From the NCBI RefSeq assembly GCF_000428485.1, contig NZ_KE386753.1, forward strand, positions 7,824-69,375: a stretch of 61,552 bases of DNA. Reading direction: 5' to 3'. Origin of the DNA: Epilithonimonas tenax DSM 16811 (lineage in GTDB: Bacteria; Bacteroidota; Bacteroidia; Flavobacteriales; Weeksellaceae). The position numbers and the translations under genes were made by a program. How positions within the stretch are numbered: the stretch's first letter is position 1; every line of letters starts with the position of its first letter. Below are positions 51,761 through 58,238 of this stretch, in pieces. The notes below the pieces were generated by a model, which searched no databases, was not told the origin of the DNA, and was given only the letters and a program-made list of their open reading frames with translations.

Positions 51761-53247
51761 TAATTCACTATAAGTTTTCTCTCTCTTACCAAATCAGCAA
51801 TTTTAAGAATATCTTCACCAATCAGTCTGTCATTTTCCAATTTTGCAACTACGGAACGGATGATTTCGTAATTTTTCTCAACAATCTCAGAGCAAACGGC
51901 AGGTCGTCGGAATTCCAGACCTTGCGCGCCAAACATCAATTCAATCGCCAAAATGTTTTCCAGATTTCCTAGGATCTGATTGAATTTTCTTCCCGAAATA
52001 CTCCCCATAGAAACGTGGTCTTCCTGACCTAAACTTGTCGGTATAGAATCTGCAGAAGCCGGGAAACAAAGCGTTTTGTTCTCTGTTACTAGGGCTGCAC
52101 TTGTGTATTGTGGGATCATAAATCCGGAATTAAGGCCGGAACTTTCGATTAATAATTTTGGTAAACCAAATTTTCCTTCCAGCAAAAGGTAACTTCTTCT
52201 GTCGGAAATATTCCCTAATTCCGCTGCCGCCAACGCACAGTAATCCAGAGGCAAAGCCATCAGTTGACCGTGGAAATTACCACCCGAAATAGATTCTTCT
52301 GCACTCAGGATGATTGGATTATCGGTGACAGAGTTCAATTCTGTGTCCGCCATTTGCTTCAGATGTTCAAAAGCATTTCTGCTCGCACCGTGAACTTGAG
52401 GCACACATCTCATCGAATAAGGATCCTGAACGCGGTCGCAGAATTCGTGCGATTTCAGATTGTCGGAATCTTTCAGGAAGTTACGCATTCTTTCTGCCAC
52501 TTTTCGGCTTCCGTCAAATGGGCGAATGTCGTGCAATTCTTTCTTGAAAGGGCTTGCGGAACCACGGTAAGCCTCCAGACTCATTGCGGCAGTAAGATCT
52601 GCAAGATCCAAAAGATATTCGAATTTGGAAAGTCCTACAATGGCGTGAGCCAGGATGAATTGTGTACCGTTGATCAAGCCCAAACCTTCCTTCGGTCCCA
52701 ATTTTAAGGGCTGAATGTGGTGTTTTTCAAGAACCGCAGAAGTCCTCACGGCTTGGTCATTTTCCCAAACCTGACCTAATCCCAAAAGCGGCAAAACCAA
52801 ATGTGCCAAAGGCGCAAGATCGCCAGATGCACCAACAGAACCTTGTTCCGGAACTACAGGAATGATGTCTTTTTCCAGCATCAAGATCAGTCGCTCAATC
52901 ACTTCCAAAGAAACACCCGAGAATCCTTTTGACAACGCATGGATCTTCGCAATCATCATGATTTTCGAAATCGTCTTATCAATGGGTTTTCCAACGCCAA
53001 CGGCGTGGGAAATGATGAGGTTATGCTGAAGCTGCGCTGTTTCTGACTCTGATATTTTGGTGTCGCAAAGTGGCCCGAATCCTGTATTGATGCCGTAAAC
53101 AGTCCTGTCGGAAGCTACAATTTTCTGAACATTGTGGTACGACTTTGTGATTTGTTCTATTGATTTTTCACTGAGTTTTGCTTTGGATGGATGTTTTGCT
53201 ATTTCCAAAACATCGTGATATCCAAACGTATCGATTCCGTAAATCAT
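51760..53247 (-). CDS. hutH: Histidine ammonia-lyase
   Basis: HutH deaminates histidine to urocanate and is the first enzyme of histidine degradation. The 495 residues carry the MIO-forming Ala140-Ser141-Gly142 in GSVGASGDLAPLAHL, and the GPKEGLGLINGTQF, QDPYSMRCVPQVHGASR and SGGNFHGQ motifs. No hutU, hutI or hutG lies nearby, so it may belong to a dispersed pathway or use another aromatic amino acid; members of this family also include phenylalanine and tyrosine lyases. No obvious start alternative. Cytoplasmic. Confidence 0.93.
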   Translation of the reverse strand: MIYGIDTFGYHDVLEIAKHPSKAKLSEKSIEQITKSYHNVQKIVASDRTVYGINTGFGPLCDTKISESETAQLQHNLIISHAVGVGKPIDKTISKIMMIAKIHALSKGFSGVSLEVIERLILMLEKDIIPVVPEQGSVGASGDLAPLAHLVLPLLGLGQVWENDQAVRTSAVLEKHHIQPLKLGPKEGLGLINGTQFILAHAIVGLSKFEYLLDLADLTAAMSLEAYRGSASPFKKELHDIRPFDGSRKVAERMRNFLKDSDNLKSHEFCDRVQDPYSMRCVPQVHGASRNAFEHLKQMADTELNSVTDNPIILSAEESISGGNFHGQLMALPLDYCALAAAELGNISDRRSYLLLEGKFGLPKLLIESSGLNSGFMIPQYTSAALVTENKTLCFPASADSIPTSLGQEDHVSMGSISGRKFNQILGNLENILAIELMFGAQGLEFRRPAVCSEIVEKNYEIIRSVVAKLENDRLIGEDILKIADLVRERKLIVN

Positions 53248-53570
53248 TACTAAAAAATTTTGCCTAAAAATACACTTTTCGTGAGGAACCGAAGAAGGAT
53301 TTTATATTTTATCAATCAATACTCATTAGGTAGGAAGAAAAGAATCAATATTTAAAAATAATTCAATATAAAAGGGAAGAAGACTTCAAAGTAACCTGAA
53401 GAAATTCTGAGCAGAATTGATGCCATTTTTTTTGAGGTGAAGGCGAATTATCTTTACCTAAACATTTTTCTAAAATCGGCATCATTTTTATTTTGAGCCC
53501 ATGATAAAATTTTGATTGTCATTCGAAACGCCTTGAAGATTGACTTTTTTTATCGTTAATGCTTCAAGAT
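53248..53570. other. 323-nt intergenic region with two tiny minus-strand frames
   Basis: The gap between hutH and the SGNH hydrolase holds no convincing gene. On the minus strand it contains a 28-codon frame (MNLEALTIKKVNLQGVSNDN...) and a 40-codon frame (MMPILEKCLGKDNSPSPQKK...). The two look like remnants, and I recognise neither. Confidence 0.3.
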
Positions 53571-54227
53571 TCATGACTTCAAATTTTTCATCAGGATTTC
53601 TTCCATTTTTTCGTAACCCAATTGGTTCGGGTGGATTTCATCTTCCGTATACATCTTATCCAAACCATTTTGGGAATCTTTCATTTCAGAATGATAATCG
53701 ATGTGGGTGATCTTGTTTTTCTTTGCATAATCAGCGATCATTTTGTTGAGTGCAATGACTTTTTCTGCAGGTTTCATTCCTGGTCTCCATCCGAAATTAT
53801 ACGCCGGAAGAACAGAGCACAACACCACTTTGATGTGATTAGCTTTTGCCAACTCTACCATAGAGACAATATTGCCGAAAATTTTGTCCAAAGAAATCGG
53901 ACCTTGGTTTTCCGCAATATCATTGGTTCCCGCAAGGATGATCACGCGTTTTGGTTTCAGTAAAATCACATCTTCCCGAAATCTGAGAAGCATCTGCGAA
54001 GTCACCTGACCGCTGATGCCTCTGCCAACAAAATTGTTTTTGGTGAAAAAATCAGGGTCTGTGGCGAACCAGCCTTCTGTGATAGAATCGCCCATCAAAA
54101 TTGAGTTTGGAGTGGTACTTTTAGATTTGATTTCTTGATTTTGTTTTTGATATTTGCCGAAATTGGCAAAGTCCTGAGCGTGAGACATTGTAGAAAATAA
54201 AAGGATAATAAATGTTAGGATTTTCAT
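53571..54227 (-). CDS. Secreted SGNH/GDSL hydrolase
   Basis: The 218-residue esterase-like protein has a signal peptide (ILTFIILLFSTMSHAQ). The catalytic Ser48 is in LMGDSITEG (block I). Block II/III Gly and Asn appear in GRGISGQVTSQ and ILAGTNDIAE. The last block, DEIHPNQLGY, supplies Asp196 and His199. It could deacylate lipids or polysaccharides in the periplasm. Substrate not known. Its start and length fit the family. Monocistronic. Confidence 0.92.
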   Translation of the reverse strand: MKILTFIILLFSTMSHAQDFANFGKYQKQNQEIKSKSTTPNSILMGDSITEGWFATDPDFFTKNNFVGRGISGQVTSQMLLRFREDVILLKPKRVIILAGTNDIAENQGPISLDKIFGNIVSMVELAKANHIKVVLCSVLPAYNFGWRPGMKPAEKVIALNKMIADYAKKNKITHIDYHSEMKDSQNGLDKMYTEDEIHPNQLGYEKMEEILMKNLKS

Positions 54228-54400
54228 TTTTTCTGATTTGTGATCAAATATATGAAATAAGGATAACTAAATCTTTTATTTTTAATCCAACTTAGCTGAT
54301 CGAAGCGGCTGTGCGAACCTTAACAATATTTTCAATAATTATAAAAAAATCTTTGCGGACTTTGCGTTCAAAATTATATTAAAATCAATAATTTTACAAA

Positions 54401-54646
54401 ATGGAAAAACCTTCGAAAGACCCTTTACATGGCAAAAGACTCGACGCTATTTTGGAAGAATTGGTAGACTATTACGATGGTTTCGAAGAATTGGGGAAAC
54501 AAATCAATATCCGGTGTTTCAACGCCGACAAACCCAGCATCAATTCTTCACTGAAATTTCTCAGAAAAACCGATTGGGCGAGAGCGAAAGTGGAAGGTCT
54601 GTACTTGTACGTTTTGAGACAGAAGAAGAAAAAAGGTTTGTTATAA
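54401..54646 (+). CDS. VF530 family DNA-binding protein (DUF2132)
   Basis: The 81-residue protein begins MEKPSKDPLHGKRLDAILEELVDYYDGFEELGKQI and continues INIRCFNADKPSINSSLKFLRKTDWARAKVEGLYL, the typical VF530 layout (PLHG, RCF, SSLKFLRKTPWAR). The family is described as small DNA-binding proteins of unknown role. No neighbours suggest a pathway. Confidence 0.92.
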   Translation: MEKPSKDPLHGKRLDAILEELVDYYDGFEELGKQINIRCFNADKPSINSSLKFLRKTDWARAKVEGLYLYVLRQKKKKGLL

Positions 54647-54665
54647 ATTTTAAGGAAATTTTTTC

Positions 54666-54718
54666 CCCCAACCCTAAAGGGAGAAATTTCATCAAAATCA
54701 CTCCCTTTAGGGTTGGGG
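54666..54718. repeat. 18-bp-arm inverted repeat, copy 3
   Basis: CCCCAACCCTAAAGGGAG (54666-54683) and its complement at 54701-54718, spacer 17 nt. The arms are identical to the other two copies. It lies between convergent VF530 and YchJ genes, where it could also terminate transcription. Confidence 0.85.
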
Positions 54719-54735
54719 GAAATGATTTTGATGAT

Positions 54736-55113
54736 TTAATCCAAAAATATTCCGCTCACATAATACCAGCGATTCTGAATCGTTTTGAAAGTCGATAACT
54801 CGTGATGAACTTGAGGCTTTCCATCTTCATCCGTATAAAATGCTTTGAACTCCACCTTATTCATTGACGGTGTATCCACGATTTCCAACTTTGTCCATTC
54901 ATTGATTTCGCCCCATTCCTGCAGACTTTTTTTATTATGGTATTTCCTTTTTCCAGGTGAAGTCGTTTCCCAAAGATATTCGCCGTTTGGGATGGCAAAA
55001 GCTGAAAAGCGAGAACGCATCAAAGCTTCCGCAGTTGGCGGGAATTTTTCTTTTGTGTGATAAGGTTGACAGCAATCTTCGTAGGATTTTAGTGAACAGC
55101 AGGGACAAGTCAT
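54736..55113 (-). CDS. YchJ family protein with SEC-C motif
   Basis: The 125-residue protein starts MTCPCCSLKSYEDCCQPYHT, the zinc-binding SEC-C-like motif. The YchJ domain PTAEALMRSRFSAFAIPNGEYLWETT, LEIVDTPSMNKVEFKAFYTDEDG and a C-terminal W-containing strand follow. Homologues are called UPF0225 proteins and their role is unknown. I chose the Met at 55113, since the 23 preceding residues are hydrophobic noise. Cytoplasmic. Confidence 0.92.
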   Translation of the reverse strand: MTCPCCSLKSYEDCCQPYHTKEKFPPTAEALMRSRFSAFAIPNGEYLWETTSPGKRKYHNKKSLQEWGEINEWTKLEIVDTPSMNKVEFKAFYTDEDGKPQVHHELSTFKTIQNRWYYVSGIFLD

Positions 55114-55194
55114 TAGAGAATATTTTAGGATTAAGATGTTAGAAATTAGAAAAAAGATTGAGACTTGAATTTCAAATCTCAATCTTAACTTTTT

Positions 55195-57291
55195 TTATCC
55201 AAACGCTCTCTTCAACAAACTCTCCACTTTCGGCTCGCTTCCACGGAACGCTTTGAACAATTCCATTGGGTCTTTGGTTCCACCAGAAGATAGAAGGATT
55301 TTATATTTTGAAGCAATTTCTGGATTGAAGATGCCGTTTTCTTTGAAATATTGGAACGCATCCGCATCCAAAACTTCCGCCCATTTGTAAGAATAGTATC
55401 CAGCCGAATATCCGCCTTGGAAAATATGTGAAAAACTCGGTGCAGTCGCCGTTTCCGGATTCGAAGGATAAATTTGTGTCGCTTTTGTGAAATGATTTTC
55501 AAATTCTTTCACGTCCGTTACTTCGTGCTCCGAAACACTCGAGTGAAACGCCATATCCAACAAGCCAAGACCCACTTGTCTCATCGTTTGATAGCCTTCC
55601 ATAAAGGATTTGCTTTGAGATAATTTCTCGATTTTTTCGTCTGGTAAGATTTCTCCGGTTTGATAATGTTTGGCGAAAGTTTTCAAAAATTCTGGTTCGT
55701 AGCAGAAATTTTCCAAAAACTGTGAAGGCAATTCTACAAAATCCCATTTCACCGATGTTCCTGACAAATTCGGATATTGCGTGTCTGCCAAAACACCGTG
55801 CAGTGCGTGTCCAAACTCGTGGAAAAGCGTTGTCACTTCTTGGAATGTTAATAAACTTGGCGTGTCTTTCGTCGGTTTTGTGAAATTACAAACCACAGAA
55901 ATATGCGGACGGGAATTGTCGCTATTTTTTTTATACTGATTTTTATAACTCGTCATCCAAGCGCCGGCTCGTTTTCCTTTTCTTGGGTGATAATCCGCGT
56001 AGAGTAGGGCTTTGTATTTGGTTGTCGGTTTTTGGTTGTCAGTTGTCAGGCTGAGGCTCTCGAAGCCTTTTTTATTTTTATCTTCTATCTTCTGACTTTC
56101 AACCTCAACAATTTCATAAGTCTTCACATCTTGATGATATTTCTGAACATCATTAATTTCATTGAATTCCAATCCAAATAATTCTTTTGCTAAACCAAAA
56201 ACTGCTTCCTGAACTTTCTCCAGTTGGAAGTAAGGCTTCAGTTCTTCATCATCAATATCGAATTTCTGTTTTCTTAATTTCTCAGCATAGAAAGCGTGGT
56301 CGTAACTTTGGATTTCATCGATTCCGTCGGCTTTTGCTAAAGTTTTCAGTTCTTCGATTTCTTTTTGGGCGAAGGGTTTTGCTTTGTCCAGAAGCTCATT
56401 CAGGAATGCGAAAACTTTCTCGGGCGATTTTGCCATTCTTTCCTCTAAGACAAAATTTGCGTAATTTTTATAACCTAATAATTCTGCTTTTTCCTGTCGA
56501 AGTTTTACGATTTCTTTGATGAGATTCTGATTGTCAAATTCTCCGCCGTCGAAAGACTTTTTGCCGTTTGCTAAGGCTAATTCTTTTCTGAGTTCTCGGT
56601 TTTCTGCGTAAGTCAATGAAGGCAAATAACTTGGATATTGAAGGGTGATCACATAACCTTCCAAACCTTTTTCCTTTGCATCTTCTTCGTATTGCTCGAG
56701 AATCGCTTCCGGAATTCCTTTCAATTCTTCTTTATTTGTAATGTGTTTGAAATAAGCATTAGTCGAAGCCAAAGCATTTTGTCCGAATTGAAGTGACTTG
56801 ATGGACAAATCCATATTGATTTTCTCCAGTTTCTTTTTGTCTTCTTCATTTAATAAAGCGCCGCTTCTCACAAAACCTTTGTAGGTTTCATTGAGTAACA
56901 TTTTTTGTTCGTCATTCAATGACAAAGTGTCTTTCTGGTCGTAAACGTTTCTGATTCTTTCGAATAATTTTTCGTTTTGAGAAATTTTGGAAGAGAATTC
57001 GGTCAAAAGTGGCGAAACGTCTTGCGCAATTTTCTGGATTTCGTCGTTGGTTTCTGCTGAATTAAGATTGAAGAAGATACTGGAAACTCTGTCCAATTGT
57101 TCGCCGGAAAAAGCCATTGCTTCAATCGTATTTTCGAAAGTTGGCGTTTCGGGATTGTTGGTGATTTCGTCGATTTCTTTTTGAGCAGTTTTTACTAATT
57201 CCTGAAATGCGGGAAGATAATGTTCTTCTTTGATGTCGCTGAAAGGTGATGAGGTATATTTGGTGTTGAATTTTTCTAATAGTGGATTCAT
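55195..57291 (-). CDS. M3 family oligopeptidase with an in-frame repeat-derived insertion
   Basis: This zinc oligopeptidase (Dcp/PrlC type) hydrolyses peptides in the cytoplasm or periplasm. The 698 residues have NPLLEKFNTKYTSSPFSDI at the N-terminus, RKGKRAGAWM (about 437-446) and the zinc site FHEFGHALHG with HEFGH at 491-495, then the C-terminal QGGYSAGYYSYKWAEVLDADA. There is no signal peptide. Residues about 397-427 (nucleotides 56011-56103) differ from the family pattern and are encoded by intergenic-repeat sequence. That insertion lies in a surface region before the Zn site, so the enzyme may still fold. Confidence 0.93.
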   Translation of the reverse strand: MNPLLEKFNTKYTSSPFSDIKEEHYLPAFQELVKTAQKEIDEITNNPETPTFENTIEAMAFSGEQLDRVSSIFFNLNSAETNDEIQKIAQDVSPLLTEFSSKISQNEKLFERIRNVYDQKDTLSLNDEQKMLLNETYKGFVRSGALLNEEDKKKLEKINMDLSIKSLQFGQNALASTNAYFKHITNKEELKGIPEAILEQYEEDAKEKGLEGYVITLQYPSYLPSLTYAENRELRKELALANGKKSFDGGEFDNQNLIKEIVKLRQEKAELLGYKNYANFVLEERMAKSPEKVFAFLNELLDKAKPFAQKEIEELKTLAKADGIDEIQSYDHAFYAEKLRKQKFDIDDEELKPYFQLEKVQEAVFGLAKELFGLEFNEINDVQKYHQDVKTYEIVEVESQKIEDKNKKGFESLSLTTDNQKPTTKYKALLYADYHPRKGKRAGAWMTSYKNQYKKNSDNSRPHISVVCNFTKPTKDTPSLLTFQEVTTLFHEFGHALHGVLADTQYPNLSGTSVKWDFVELPSQFLENFCYEPEFLKTFAKHYQTGEILPDEKIEKLSQSKSFMEGYQTMRQVGLGLLDMAFHSSVSEHEVTDVKEFENHFTKATQIYPSNPETATAPSFSHIFQGGYSAGYYSYKWAEVLDADAFQYFKENGIFNPEIASKYKILLSSGGTKDPMELFKAFRGSEPKVESLLKRAFG
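56011..56103 (-). repeat. Intergenic repeat inserted in-frame in the M3 peptidase gene
   Basis: The stretch contains GGCTGAGGCTCTCGAAGCC (a hairpin-like motif found in intergenic repeats at 1283, 29545, 44671, 48270 and 57388), flanked by GGTTGTCGGTTTTTGGTTG and TTCTATCTTCTGAC repeats. It codes for DKNKKGFESLSLTTDNQ, a low-complexity segment not in the family pattern. The insertion keeps the reading frame. Confidence 0.7.
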
Positions 57292-57332
57292 TATTTTGTT
57301 CTTGATTTAAGGTTTACTGTTCAGGGTTCTTA

Positions 57333-57399
57333 GACTCCGCTCAGAGTGACATGGCTGATAAAAATTGTGATATACGAAATGGTCAGGCTGAGCGGAGTC
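57333..57399. repeat. Inverted repeat GACTCCGCTCAG / CTGAGCGGAGTC
   Basis: GACTCCGCTCAG (57333-57344) and its exact complement at 57388-57399. These are two opposite copies of the CTGAGCGGAGTCGAAG motif, upstream of the M3 peptidase start. Confidence 0.7.
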
Positions 57400-57464
57400 G
57401 AAGCCTTTTCTTATTTTTTGTTGAAATCACAAATTTAGTACCTAAAGTTGAAAGTATGACAAAA

Positions 57465-57573
57465 TTGCGCCCCGGCTTGAGCGGAAATCCTTTTTTGCTT
57501 GTCATCAAGTTCAACTTAACCGAAAACGTTATGCAAAAAAGATTGGGAGCGGAAGACGGATTAAGGCGCCCAA
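57465..57573. repeat. Dispersed stem-loop element, copy 4
   Basis: TTTTTTGC (57491-57498) and GCAAAAAA (57533-57540) sit inside a wider inverted arrangement ATTGCGCC ... GGCGCCCAA. The left side has CCCGGCTTGAGCGG and the right side GATTGGGAGCGGAAGACGG. Same family as copies at 29430, 35712 and 48240. It is the main content of the 357-nt gap 57292-57648. Confidence 0.7.
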
Positions 57574-57648
57574 ATAAATATTGTCTTGGAAAAAGTTTTT
57601 GTATTTAAATTCTTTTTAGATTTGTTTTGAACTTAAACTATACTTATT

Positions 57649-58179
57649 ATGAAAAAATTTTTGAAAATCATTGGCGTCATCCTGGCTATTTTTATTGCTT
57701 ATTGTGCCATTATGATGTTGATGGTGGACCGTAAATGTCATAACGAACAATCCATCACCATCAACGCACCGAAAGAAAAAGTGTGGCAGAATGTGAATTC
57801 TATGAAAGCTTTTAACACCTGGAATCCGTGGATGAAATATGATCCAAAGTTGGTAGTGACCTACCGAGGCACAGCTGGCGAAGTGGGTGATGGTTATCAC
57901 TGGAAAGGTAACGATGAAGTGGGGGAAGGTGAGCAGGAGATCACTGCGGTGGTGCTGAATGAGAAAGTGGCGAGCAAAATGCACTTTATAAAGCCAATGA
58001 ATGATACGGCGACTTCTGACTTGCTTCTTGCAACAGAAGGTTCTGGAACCAGAGTGACGTGGACGATAGATTATGAAATCGAAACGCTTTACAAACCGAT
58101 GAAACCAATGATGACCTGGCAGATGAACAAGTCATTCTCCGAAGGTCTTGAAAAACTGAAAGTGCTTTCTGAAAAATAA
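57649..58179 (+). CDS. SRPBCC (polyketide cyclase-like) family protein with membrane anchor
   Basis: The 176-residue protein has an N-terminal hydrophobic helix (FLKIIGVILAIFIAYCAIMML). An SRPBCC fold follows: SITINAPKEKVWQNVNSMKAFNTWNPWMKYDPK, DGYHWKGNDEVGEGEQEITAVV, MHFIKPMNDTATSDL and a helix EGLEKLKVL. SRPBCC proteins bind hydrophobic ligands. The ligand is unknown. It is convergent with the amylase gene, separated by a shared terminator. Confidence 0.88.
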   Translation: MKKFLKIIGVILAIFIAYCAIMMLMVDRKCHNEQSITINAPKEKVWQNVNSMKAFNTWNPWMKYDPKLVVTYRGTAGEVGDGYHWKGNDEVGEGEQEITAVVLNEKVASKMHFIKPMNDTATSDLLLATEGSGTRVTWTIDYEIETLYKPMKPMMTWQMNKSFSEGLEKLKVLSEK

Positions 58180-58182
58180 TAA

Positions 58183-58212
58183 AAAATCGCCTCGAAATTT
58201 CGAGGCGATTTT
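58183..58212. terminator. Bidirectional terminator between SRPBCC and amylase genes
   Basis: AAAATCGCCTCG (58183-58194) pairs with CGAGGCGATTTT (58201-58212) around a 6-nt loop. A-run left, T-run right; a strong hairpin for both convergent genes. Confidence 0.95.
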
Positions 58213-58238
58213 GGTTAATCTTTAAAATGGATTCTGTC

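Noticed and set aside
53400-53575. Small minus-strand peptides between hutH and the SGNH gene
   Set aside because: Frames of 28 and 40 codons, no family match, no promoter; listed only as an intergenic note.
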